Shown: in pieces, positions 17,129 through 24,759 of the stretch
Layout: each line of letters begins with the position of its first letter
Numbering within the stretch: the first letter of the stretch is position 1
Assembly (NCBI RefSeq): GCF_027533625.1
Contig: NZ_JAQAGZ010000016.1
Location: 1-64,000 of the forward strand
DNA: 64,000 nucleotides
Direction: 5' to 3'
From: Paenibacillus gyeongsangnamensis
Lineage (GTDB): Bacteria > Bacillota > Bacilli > Paenibacillales > NBRC-103111
Notes under the pieces: model-generated
The model's database searches: none
Seen by the model: only the letters and a program-made list of their open reading frames with translations
What the model was told of the DNA's origin: nothing
Program-made: the position numbers and the translations under genes

Positions 17129-18208
17129 TTATTCCTTCTTATGATCAATGGCTTGGGCCATCGTTTTGTCCGTCAAATGAGCATAAATTTGCGTCGTTTC
17201 CGGAGAGGCATGGCCCAGCTGCTCCTGCGTTTTGTACAAATCGTTCCGCAAATAATAATCCGTAGCGAACGAATGCCTCAATTTATGTACGGATAAATAA
17301 GGCTTGCCGAACCGTTTGGCGTACTTGACGACCATTTCTTGAATGGTGCGCTTGGTCATTCGCTCTCCCTCTTTTTTGCCGTTGGCAATGGCGACGAAGA
17401 GGGCTTTTTCCCTTTTGGCCGGTCGGTATCGAAGCGGTCGCAGCTCAAGGTATTGCATCAGATCCTCCACAGCCTCCTCCCGGAAATAAACGGGCGTTTT
17501 GAAGGTATCGTCGTTTTTCCCCTTGCGGTATACATACGCCAGCTTCTTCTTCAGATCCAGATCGTCGACATTCATATTATATACTTCCGATACCCGGAGA
17601 CCGGAATTCAAGATGAAACTTACGATGCACACGTCGCGAACCTTGTTCAGCTCGTAGGAGTACAGCGCCTGCTTGTTCTTGGCTACGTCCACCGGATAGC
17701 CCGTCTTGATGTAATGGATGAATTCGCTGATTTCTTCCTCCTGCAGCAGCTTCCCTTCCAGCTTGGCGGCGGAGTCTTTAGGTCTATGGGTGCGTTTGAT
17801 TTCGACCTTGGCCATGACATTGCGCTTCAGCAGCGGATAAAAGTTCTCGTCCTCCGCAATTTGGCTTAAATAGTGGAATAACGAGCGAAGTGAAGAGAGC
17901 TTGCGGGAAATCGTCGTTCGCGTATTGGCATTCTCCTTGCGGGAGGAGAGGTACATTTTAAAGTTGTCGATGCTCTCCATGTGCAGCCGTTCAAGATCCG
18001 TTAACGTCACTTCCTTCACCGAACCGGCCTCGGATAGGCCTTCCGCCAGCAGCCAGGATAGGAAGGTATCGTAATCACGGATATATTCCAGCAGGGAGGA
18101 GGGGGACAGATCGGGAAGCTTATAGTTAATAAATTGCTCGACATACCAAGGCATCGAGGGCAGCTTCTTTTCCAACTCATTACGGTCTTTTACTTTGATC
18201 AGATTCAT
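17129..18208 (-). CDS. XerS-like tyrosine recombinase
   Basis: 359-residue site-specific recombinase. The N-terminal SAM-like core-binding domain starts with LPSMPWYVEQFI and has YIRDYDTFLSWLL, close to XerS of streptococci and lactococci. The catalytic domain carries SGLRVSEV (first Arg), VYRKGKND (Lys), HKLRHSFAT (His-x-x-Arg), LGHAS (His), and TQIYAHL (nucleophile Tyr). The full set of R-K-H-R-H-Y residues appears present. No phage, excisionase or conjugation gene is nearby, which argues against a prophage integrase. One dif-like site lies 400 bp upstream and two more flank the region. Confidence 0.88.
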   Translation of the reverse strand: MNLIKVKDRNELEKKLPSMPWYVEQFINYKLPDLSPSSLLEYIRDYDTFLSWLLAEGLSEAGSVKEVTLTDLERLHMESIDNFKMYLSSRKENANTRTTISRKLSSLRSLFHYLSQIAEDENFYPLLKRNVMAKVEIKRTHRPKDSAAKLEGKLLQEEEISEFIHYIKTGYPVDVAKNKQALYSYELNKVRDVCIVSFILNSGLRVSEVYNMNVDDLDLKKKLAYVYRKGKNDDTFKTPVYFREEAVEDLMQYLELRPLRYRPAKREKALFVAIANGKKEGERMTKRTIQEMVVKYAKRFGKPYLSVHKLRHSFATDYYLRNDLYKTQEQLGHASPETTQIYAHLTDKTMAQAIDHKKE

Positions 18209-18382
18209 GCGCTGTTCCTCCGTTCACGTTCAATCAAATCTTTCCAGGTTTACTAAGATGATACCCGGCCCGCGGGCGATAGTAAAGAGCAGGCTCCCAT
18301 CCGGCATAAAAGCGGAAGATAAGGTCAATCCTAAAGACGATTGACATTCCCATTCGAGTAAAATAAAGAAAGGCGGGTCCTC

Positions 18383-18562
18383 ATGACAAAGAACAAAGAC
18401 GTCTATAATGATACCTCATACACCGCGGCAGGCATTAATACGCCTCCGGATCAGGAGAATTGCACGGCTACGGATCTCATCAGCGGCGGGGTGGAGCAGA
18501 TGATGGATGAGTTGGAGCATACCTTCATGGGAGATGACAGCAAGCCGCAGAAGAAAAAATGA
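18383..18562 (+). CDS. Small hydrophilic protein of unknown function
   Basis: 59 codons starting at ATG 18383, with GATTGACA and a TAAAGA-type -10 upstream and a weak AGGCGGG ribosome binding site. The protein is acidic in the middle (EQMMDELEHTFMGDD) and ends in a lysine-rich tail (KPQKKK). A GTCAATC/GATTGAC inverted repeat lies at 18327-18348. It is divergent from the recombinase gene and sits between it and dif-like site 2. I recognise no family. Confidence 0.55.
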   Translation: MTKNKDVYNDTSYTAAGINTPPDQENCTATDLISGGVEQMMDELEHTFMGDDSKPQKKK

Positions 18563-18608
18563 TATTGAGTTAGCGGAGCGGATAAGTAGTCAACGGGCTA
18601 GTTATGTT

Positions 18609-18631
18609 AACATAATATTATATATGTAAAC
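18609..18631 (+). other. dif-like Xer recombination site 2
   Basis: AACATAA, 8-base centre TATTATAT, ATGTAAAC; the left arm extends outward as TGTTAACATAA. It lies about 400 bp upstream of the leftward XerS-like gene. From 18632 to 19122 no gene is supported; the only sizeable frame (18804-19001) has no ribosome binding site. Confidence 0.5.
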
Positions 18632-19122
18632 AAATTAACTTCAAATGCCGTACCCGATCCTGCAATCCTTGACAACCTACCTAATTTTTGATAACATTCT
18701 TAATGTATTGTTCAAGCAACCCCATCGGTGCAGCAGCACGACAAGCTTTTATAACCTTTTATGATGATGATAACTGACGATATACAGCATAGAGTTCGGG
18801 TAAGTGCGGTTAGTTTCGGATAAGATGAATGTGTCGGGTTATGAAGGCTGCTTGATGATAAGCGGTCTTTTCGTTTTGTATAGCATTGTGAAAAGATCCA
18901 GGCCTGGAAGGCCTCGTAATTATATTACCGGATCGAAGCATCCGGAATGCGCGGACAAAGGATATAGATCAGAGAGGCTGCCGCTTATGTCCGGCGGCTG
19001 ACTGATGGAACCTTAAGAGTGATGGGGATCTATCCGCTTTTTAGGGAATGCGGCTCGAGAAAGAGCCGGAGCGCGTGTCTTTGGAGCACCGCGGCGCAGG
19101 TTGGCCCTGCCTTCCCGATCCA

Positions 19123-19194
19123 GTTTGCGAAGCTTAAGGTAAGCGTCCCGAGCGATACACTCCGGGAGTGATGGTTCGATTCCATCCGCAAGCA
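19123..19194 (+). other. tRNA-like sequence, probably not a functional tRNA
   Basis: A 72-base stretch begins with GTTTGCG, which pairs with CGCAAGC at 19187-19193 (one G-T). Just inside is a perfect 5-bp T-arm, GATGG-TTCGATT-CCATC. A GCTT/AAGC stem and a TCCCG/CGGGA stem fill the interior, but the D-loop is too short and the anticodon-position loop lacks U33. No CCA is encoded. It looks like a decayed or reshaped tRNA followed by a real terminator. Confidence 0.4.
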
Positions 19195-19204
19195 TACATA
19201 GAGC

Positions 19205-19236
19205 AAGCCATTCCTACCGGAATGGCTTGTTCTTTT
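19205..19236 (+). terminator. Terminator after the tRNA-like sequence
   Basis: AAGCCATTCC / GGAATGGCTTG stem with a 4-base loop, followed by TTCTTTT. It implies rightward transcription through the tRNA-like stretch. Confidence 0.65.
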
Positions 19237-19238
19237 GC

Positions 19239-19340
19239 GTTGATAAGAATTTATAATTTTTCGTAGCTTATAGCTTCGCATCAACCTTGGTAAACGCGCT
19301 GGTCCTTGTAAGACAAGGATGGCGTAGCCGTTTATCCTGG
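19239..19340 (+). repeat. Dispersed two-hairpin repeat, copy B
   Basis: Same layout as 10902-11000 and 60318-60420: GTTGAT/ATCAAC outer stem, then a TAAACG/CGTTTA hairpin with GTCCTTGT-AAG-ACAAGGA. It starts directly after a terminator T-run and ends nine bases before the stop codon of helD on the other strand. Confidence 0.8.
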
Positions 19341-19348
19341 GTATTTTG

Positions 19349-21718
19349 CTATGCGTAAATGGAACGGCCGATCTCTTCCTTCACAAACAACCCAGGGTCC
19401 ACGACGCGGACAAAAGGGGATAGCTCCCCAACGGCATACAGTCGCAGCCGGTGCATCGCTCTCGTGCAGGCAGTGTAAAACAGCTTCCGCTCGTTTTCCC
19501 GCCGATACGTCTTATCGGAGGCGTCGTACAAGAGAACGGCGTCAAATTCGACTCCCTTGGCCAGGTAGGCAGGAATCACGTGAATGCCCCGTTCGAAGGT
19601 GGCGGTGTCTTTCGTGATCAGGCGCAGCTCCAAACGCTCCATCAGCGCTTCGTACGCCGCCTGACTCTCCGCCGCCGTCTTGCAAATGATCGCGACCGAA
19701 TTCATCCCTTCCGCCTGAAGCGCCTGCACATCTTGAACGATTCGATGGATGCGGGCTTCGGCGCTGGAGGCGATCAGGACGACCGGCTTGCCGCCCGTGC
19801 GTTGAAACGGCTCGATCGATTGCATGCCGGGGAGCATGGCTTTGGTGAATTCCACAATCTCCAAGGTGGAACGGTAGCTTCGCGTCAGAACGATCGTTTC
19901 GGTTTCCTCCTCTCCGAACAACCGGGCCACAGGCGTATCCTCCACCAGCGACGTCGCATGTGCGAAGATCGCTTGGTTGAAATCGCCGAGCACCGTCAGC
20001 CGGCTCCGGGGGAACAGCCGCTTGATGAATTCGTATTGGAAAGCCGAGAAATCCTGGGCTTCGTCGATAACCACGTGCCTAACGATTCGGTTCGTCCGGA
20101 AGCCTTCGACAAGCTCCTGCAAATACAGGTAAGGCGTAGCGTCCTCATAGGCCAGTGCTTTCCGGCTGAGTCGTTCCAGCGTTTGCGAGCAAACGTCATC
20201 CCAATGCTCGGGAACGCCTCCGGGTCCGGCCAATTCCTCAAAGAGCTCTCTGCGTTCGAATAACTGGCCGTACAGGGCCGGGGCGTCGACGAACCGAAGC
20301 TGTTTGATCCGGATGCGCAGCGGCTTAAACTGCTCCTGCACGATCATTTTCCGCAGCACCTCTTCTTCATGAACGCTGTCGTTGAACGTGGGATCCTGCT
20401 CCTTCAGCCGCTTTCGCGCCCGGTTATATGCTTTCTGATACTGCTCGGTATCCAAATAATCCATTTCCTCCCTAACCCAGTCCGCCTGCCGTTCGACCGC
20501 TTCCAGAGCAACAAGCTCGGAGCGAAGCCATTCCTGCAGAAGAATGACGCGATTGGCCAAACGAATGGAGGAGTCGTAGCTGTAAAACTGTTCCTTCATA
20601 CGATCCTTGGAGATCAGGACTCGGCCGCGGAAGCGCAGATTGCGGAACAGCATGCCTTCTCGTTCCAATGAGGCCTTATAATTCAGGATAACCTGCAAGA
20701 ATGCGGATGAAGCTTTATATTGAATGCCGCTGACTCGTCCTACGTATCCCGGCTCTTCCTCGGCCGTCAATAAATATTCGATTTGCTCGAACGGATCTTC
20801 CAGCTGAAACAGTCGGCTGAGGCGATGCTCCAAATATTCCTGGAACGTCGTTTGCTGCATATTCTCCTCGCCCAGCTCCGGAAGTACGGTCGATACGTAG
20901 CTGTTGAACATCGGGTTAGGGGAGAAGAGCACCATCTGGTCCGCCTTCAGCGTTTCCCGGTATTTGTAGAGCAAATAGGCTACCCGCTGGAGTGCGGCGG
21001 AAGTCTTGCCGCTGCCGGCGGCGCCCTGTACGATCAGCATCCGGCTGCGGTCGTTCCGGATGATTCGGTTCTGCTCTTTCTGGATCGTAGCCACGATTGT
21101 CTTCATTTGGGAATCGCTGCCCTGGCTTAGCACTTGCTGAAGAAGGTCGTCGCCAATCGTCACCCCCGTATCGAATATAAAACGCAGCGAGCCGTCCCGG
21201 ATGACGAATTGGCGCTTAAGCTCCATCGTTCCTTGAACAAGCCCGCCCGGCGTATCGTATTCGGCGGGGCCCGGCGGATAGTCGTAGTATAAGCTGGCTA
21301 TCGGAGTGCGCCAATCGTAGATCAAGAAGGTCTCGCCATCGTCCTCCAGGAAAGAGGCCACACCGATATAAACCTTCTCCGTAGGCAAACCGGCTTCTTT
21401 AAAATCAATCCGGCCGAAGTAAGGGGAGGGGACCAGCCGCTTCATCCGCTTCAATTGATTCGATAAATGCCGGTGGGTCCGCTCCCGCTCAGACAAGAGA
21501 TCAGCCTGCTGCTTCATGCTCAAATAAGTCTCGACTGCGTCATCCTCGGTACTAAAGTTGACTGTCACATCATCCCAAAAGTGAGTGCGGATGTCGACGA
21601 CTTGATCTCTCAACGAGCCTACTGACGGTTCAATGTCCGCAATGCGCTCCTGCAGCTTACGAATGACCAGAGCTATGCGTTCAAGTTCCAAATCACGTTC
21701 CTTTGGTGCAATAGACAT
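19349..21718 (-). CDS. helD: HelD, UvrD-like RNA polymerase recycling ATPase
   Basis: 789 residues, close to B. subtilis HelD (about 774). HelD binds stalled RNA polymerase after termination and releases it from nucleic acid using ATP. The N-terminal region is a charged coiled-coil arm (ERDLELERIALVIRKLQERI). Walker A is GAAGSGKTSAALQR, motif II VIDEAQDFSAFQYEF, motif III VLGDFNQAIFAH, and later ETIVLTRSYRST and YLAKGVEFDAVLLYD. The start at 21718 is chosen for its GAGGAG; the longer frame extends through a divergent promoter. It is single and lies between dif-like sites 2 and 3. Confidence 0.92.
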   Translation of the reverse strand: MSIAPKERDLELERIALVIRKLQERIADIEPSVGSLRDQVVDIRTHFWDDVTVNFSTEDDAVETYLSMKQQADLLSERERTHRHLSNQLKRMKRLVPSPYFGRIDFKEAGLPTEKVYIGVASFLEDDGETFLIYDWRTPIASLYYDYPPGPAEYDTPGGLVQGTMELKRQFVIRDGSLRFIFDTGVTIGDDLLQQVLSQGSDSQMKTIVATIQKEQNRIIRNDRSRMLIVQGAAGSGKTSAALQRVAYLLYKYRETLKADQMVLFSPNPMFNSYVSTVLPELGEENMQQTTFQEYLEHRLSRLFQLEDPFEQIEYLLTAEEEPGYVGRVSGIQYKASSAFLQVILNYKASLEREGMLFRNLRFRGRVLISKDRMKEQFYSYDSSIRLANRVILLQEWLRSELVALEAVERQADWVREEMDYLDTEQYQKAYNRARKRLKEQDPTFNDSVHEEEVLRKMIVQEQFKPLRIRIKQLRFVDAPALYGQLFERRELFEELAGPGGVPEHWDDVCSQTLERLSRKALAYEDATPYLYLQELVEGFRTNRIVRHVVIDEAQDFSAFQYEFIKRLFPRSRLTVLGDFNQAIFAHATSLVEDTPVARLFGEEETETIVLTRSYRSTLEIVEFTKAMLPGMQSIEPFQRTGGKPVVLIASSAEARIHRIVQDVQALQAEGMNSVAIICKTAAESQAAYEALMERLELRLITKDTATFERGIHVIPAYLAKGVEFDAVLLYDASDKTYRRENERKLFYTACTRAMHRLRLYAVGELSPFVRVVDPGLFVKEEIGRSIYA

Positions 21719-21763
21719 ACCATACCGCTCCTCTTCAAAAGGGATAACGTCTTGAACTTGCGT

Positions 21764-21792
21764 TTGACAATGGTTCAGGGAAATGATACAAT
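21764..21792 (+). promoter_or_regulatory. Consensus sigma-A promoter, divergent from helD
   Basis: TTGACA and TACAAT are separated by exactly 17 bases on the plus strand. No plus-strand gene follows, but a structured stretch and terminator do. Confidence 0.75.
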
Positions 21793-21798
21793 GAAGGT

Positions 21799-21917
21799 AC
21801 AAAAGAAATAAGTCGACCCAATTCCTTATTTTTTGAAGGAAGTCGATAATTTCTTCATTTTAGCATTTAGTTACATATAATGCAATTGCAGACCGATCCG
21901 TGCGGATCGGTTTTTTT
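21799..21917 (+). ncRNA. Candidate small RNA (~115-120 nt)
   Basis: Downstream of a near-consensus promoter lies a long stem: GAAAT..GTCGAC, then TTCCTT, an 8-base loop, then AAGGAA, GTCGAT and ATTTC (about 21804-21853). A linker of about 40 bases follows, then a terminator ACCGATCCG-TG-CGGATCGGT with seven T at 21892-21917. The only frame inside is a six-codon ATG frame. The family is unknown to me. It could also act as the antisense or 5' partner of the helD leader. Confidence 0.6.
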
Positions 21918-21954
21918 GTGTTGAGCAGGGAGGGCTATTCGCCAAAAAAAAGTT

Positions 21955-21977
21955 AACATAACATATTATATGTAAAC
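21955..21977 (+). other. dif-like Xer recombination site 3
   Basis: AACATAA, 8-base centre CATATTAT, ATGTAAAC, preceded by AGTT so that the left arm reads GTTAACATAA. Same orientation as the sites at 14990 and 18609, 3346 bp from site 2. Confidence 0.5.
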
Positions 21978-22035
21978 TATGGACAAGGAGTGGGAGCCGC
22001 GAACGCAGCTCCCTTGCCGGTAATACATACGATCA

Positions 22036-22129
22036 TTGCGGATCATGCGCATGGATGGTCGATAACTCGGCAATTCAATAATTTTTGATCAGGAACTGAG
22101 TGATGTCGTTATTCATTCATGATCCGCAA
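22036..22129. repeat. 12-bp inverted repeat spanning 94 bp
   Basis: TTGCGGATCATG (22036-22047) and CATGATCCGCAA (22118-22129) are perfect complements. Within the otherwise gene-free interval 21978-22391 there is also a GGGAGC/GCTCCC hairpin (about 21991-22012) and a CCG/CGG-rich stem near 22170-22200. No ORF is supported. Confidence 0.5.
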
Positions 22130-22391
22130 AGCAACCATCGTTTAGCCGGTAACACGCCCTTAGGGCCGTCCGATCATTTCTCGGGCGGCCTTCGCCCTAT
22201 GCGGACCCGCATTCAAGGCGGATGAGAGGATGGGGCTAACCGCCCCCGCTTGCCCGATTACGGCTTGCGATGCTTGAGCCGATATCGGTTCGGGTGAAGT
22301 TGTCGTAACCGGACAGCTCGGGGACATAAGGAACTTTAAATGACGTGTCGAAAGCTTGCGTTCCCGAATGCTTCATGCTATATTCATTTCA

Positions 22392-22416
22392 TAGCTAACG
22401 ATTAGTAAGCTAACGA
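22392..22416 (+). promoter_or_regulatory. Candidate operator upstream of the MarR gene
   Basis: AGCTAACGA occurs twice in direct orientation 15 bases apart, overlapping the palindrome TTAG-TAAG-CTAA. It lies about 25 bases before the ATG, a plausible autoregulatory site. Confidence 0.35.
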
Positions 22417-22440
22417 AGCGGGAGGCTGGCAACAACGAAA

Positions 22441-22944
22441 ATGCGCAATCACGACAACCCTCCGACAGGGGAGGAGCTGGATATTCTTCAGCGGCTCTCC
22501 AACATCCCGTTAGGACCGCTCAACTTGAGCGCCATCTCTATTGCGACGAACTTATACCGCGCAGGTCAATGCTTGAGGGTGAAGATGGAGCGGGAACGGC
22601 TCGCGAGGCATAACTTGTCGTGGACGGCATTCTCCATGCTGTATGATCTATGGATTTGGGGAACGCTGGAAACTAGAGAGCTCGCTATTTCCGCCGGTGT
22701 GACGACGGCTACGGTAAGCAATGTGACCAATACGCTGGAACGAAGAGAGCTCTGCGTGAGACGTACGGATCCGAACGACCGCAGGCTCGTTCAGGTGAGC
22801 ATCACCGAGAAGGGCACCGGCATTATGCAGGAGCTGTATCCGGACTTTCACCGCGGCGAAGTGGAAATCATCGAAGGCTTAAGCGAACGGGAGCAGGAGC
22901 TCCTTGCTGAGCTATTAAGAAAAGTGATTCGAAACATGTCTTAA
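22441..22944 (+). CDS. MarR-family transcriptional regulator (YwaE-like)
   Basis: 167-residue winged-helix regulator. Its DNA-binding helices are in ELAISAGVTTATVSNVTNTLERR, and the wing has the DPNDRRLVQVSITEKG pattern of MarR proteins. It sits immediately upstream of the Tyr T-box and tyrS, as B. subtilis ywaE lies next to tyrZ, which supports orthology. GGGAGG is 15 bases from the ATG, a rather long spacing. The ligand is unknown. Confidence 0.88.
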   Translation: MRNHDNPPTGEELDILQRLSNIPLGPLNLSAISIATNLYRAGQCLRVKMERERLARHNLSWTAFSMLYDLWIWGTLETRELAISAGVTTATVSNVTNTLERRELCVRRTDPNDRRLVQVSITEKGTGIMQELYPDFHRGEVEIIEGLSEREQELLAELLRKVIRNMS

Positions 22945-22960
22945 ATCCGAATAATAAGCG

Positions 22961-23200
22961 TTGACGGGAATGAGTAAAGTGGGATCTCCCTGTGACAGAG
23001 AGCCGGTGGCAGGTGCGAATCGGTACACAGATCCGCTTGAATTACGTCCCTGAGCTTTCTTTGCGAAACGATGCCGAAGTAGCAAAGAACGGAGCGAACC
23101 GTTACATTCGAAGAGCGGAAGAAATCGGATTTCTTCAATTAGGGTGGTACCGCGTGCTGTAAACCACGTCCCTTGTATAGGGGCGTGGTTTTGTTTTTTC
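22961..23200 (+). promoter_or_regulatory. T-box riboswitch leader of tyrS (Tyr specifier)
   Basis: Contains AGTA on the 5' side of the specifier loop (about 22972). The specifier TAC followed by A lies at 23024-23026. The T-box sequence AGGGTGGTACCGCG lies at 23141-23154. The terminator AACCACGTCCC / GGGGCGTGGTT with TTTTTTC follows at 23162-23200. Uncharged tRNA-Tyr should allow read-through into tyrS. Confidence 0.92.
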
Positions 23201-23229
23201 TCAAATCTCGAAGCAAAGGGAGGATTACG

Positions 23230-24477
23230 ATGACATCCGTGTTTGACACATTGACGAAGGAGCAGCATAGGGAAGTAAACCGTCAATTTTCTTTATTTTC
23301 CATGGGGGCGGCCGTCATTATACCTGAGGAGGAGCTGAAGGCGAAGATTGCTGGCTCCATCCTAACGAACAAGCCGCTGAGAATCAAGCTGGGGCTGGAC
23401 CCCTCTGCTCCTGACGTCCATCTCGGACATACGGTGGTGCTCAATAAGCTGCGCCAATTCCAGGAGAACGGCCACCTCATTCAATTAATCATCGGCGATT
23501 TTACAGGAAGGATCGGGGATCCGACGGGGAAGTCGGCAGCCAGAAAGCAGCTTACGGATGAGGAGGTACGGAGGAATGCCGAAACCTACTTCCGCCAGTT
23601 CGGCAAAGTGCTGGATATGAGCAAGGTCGAGCTGCATTACAATTCGAAATGGCTTGCTCCCATGCAGTTTGAGGACATTATCCGGCTGTCCGGACAAATT
23701 ACGGTTGCCCGATTGATGGAACGGGACGATTTTGAAGCGCGGCTGGCTCAAGGGAAACCGATTTCGCTGCATGAATTTTTTTACCCGCTCATGCAGGGCT
23801 ACGATTCGGTCGTACTGGAAAGCGATATTGAGCTCGGCGGAACGGATCAGCAGTTCAACATTCTTATGGGGCGGCATTTTCAAGAGAAATTCGGCAAAGA
23901 GAAGCAAGTGGCTCTCTTGATGCCGCTGCTGGAGGGACTCGACGGGATAGAGAAAATGTCCAAGTCGAAGAACAATTACATCGGCATCGACGAGCATCCG
24001 AACGAGATGTACGGGAAGGCGATGTCGGTGCCGGATGCGCTGATGCACAAGTTTTTTGAGCTGGCAACGAATTTGCCTGCTGACCAACTGCAGAAGCTTA
24101 AGCGGGACATGGAGGATGGCGTACTTCATCCCCGGGACGCGAAGATGCTCCTCAGCCGGACGATTGTCGAAATGTACCATGGCGCAGAAGCGGCCGGAAT
24201 GGCCGAGCATCGGTTCCAATCCATCTTTCAGCAAGGAGCGCTACCGGAGGATATGCCGGAGGTGCGGTGGCCAGGCGGGAAGCCGGTGAGCGTCGTCGAG
24301 CTGCTGACGGCCTTGAAGCTGGCCCCTTCCAAGAGCGAGGCGCGGCGGTTGATCCAGCAGGGCGGCGTGAAGCTGAACGGGGCCAAGGTCACCGATACGC
24401 AGCTGGAATGCACGATCGGGGAGGAGCTGATCGTGCAAGTGGGCAAGCGCAGCTTCATGAAGCTGAGGGCGGACTAA
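23230..24477 (+). CDS. tyrS: Tyrosyl-tRNA synthetase, TyrZ type
   Basis: 415-residue class I synthetase charging tRNA-Tyr. The HIGH-type motif is PDVHLGHTVVL, the KMSKS loop is EKMSKSKNNYIG, tyrosine-binding residues lie in QGYDSVVLESDIELGGTDQ, and an S4 RNA-binding domain closes the protein (SKSEARRLIQQGGVKLNGAKV). RIKLGLDPSAPDVHLGHT is the TyrZ variant rather than the main Bacillus TyrS (which has CGFDPTADSLHIGH), as far as I recall. The ATG at 23230 has GGGAGG; the longer frame lies within the T-box. It is regulated by the T-box upstream. Confidence 0.95.
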   Translation: MTSVFDTLTKEQHREVNRQFSLFSMGAAVIIPEEELKAKIAGSILTNKPLRIKLGLDPSAPDVHLGHTVVLNKLRQFQENGHLIQLIIGDFTGRIGDPTGKSAARKQLTDEEVRRNAETYFRQFGKVLDMSKVELHYNSKWLAPMQFEDIIRLSGQITVARLMERDDFEARLAQGKPISLHEFFYPLMQGYDSVVLESDIELGGTDQQFNILMGRHFQEKFGKEKQVALLMPLLEGLDGIEKMSKSKNNYIGIDEHPNEMYGKAMSVPDALMHKFFELATNLPADQLQKLKRDMEDGVLHPRDAKMLLSRTIVEMYHGAEAAGMAEHRFQSIFQQGALPEDMPEVRWPGGKPVSVVELLTALKLAPSKSEARRLIQQGGVKLNGAKVTDTQLECTIGEELIVQVGKRSFMKLRAD

Positions 24478-24504
24478 GGCGTTACCGCCGCCGGGTGAAT
24501 AGCA

Positions 24505-24539
24505 AGACCTGTGATCGTGTCACAGGTCTTTTCTCTTTT
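24505..24539 (+). terminator. Terminator of tyrS
   Basis: AGACCTGTGA / TCACAGGTCT stem followed by TTTCTCTTTT. Confidence 0.85.
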
Positions 24540-24759
24540 GGGCCAAGGATGAACGGAGGATGTGGATTGAACGATTTCCTAGAACAGGGAAATTATATGT
24601 CCGGTAACATAACATAAATCTCTAAAAATTCGATTCAGATTAAAAATTTGAACTTTATTATATTTCTGTGGGATGGTGAAGCGCATTCATTCGGAGGTAT
24701 AATAAACATGTGAGATTTGATGTTACAATTGATAACATATGGAAAAGGGGAATGTCCTT

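Noticed and set aside
17129..18208. Tyrosine recombinase as a prophage or ICE integrase
   Set aside because: The protein resembles XerS, and no phage structural, excisionase, relaxase or conjugation gene occurs nearby.
18804..19001. 65-codon plus-strand frame
   Set aside because: No ribosome binding site, no recognisable motif and a position within an otherwise structured non-coding stretch.
19123..19194. Functional tRNA gene
   Set aside because: Acceptor and T-arm fit, but there is no proper D-loop, the anticodon loop lacks U33 and no CCA is encoded. It is kept only as a tRNA-like element.
24603..24620. GTAACATAACATAAAT as a further dif-like site
   Set aside because: The left arm is similar, but there is no ATGTAAAC arm at the fixed distance.
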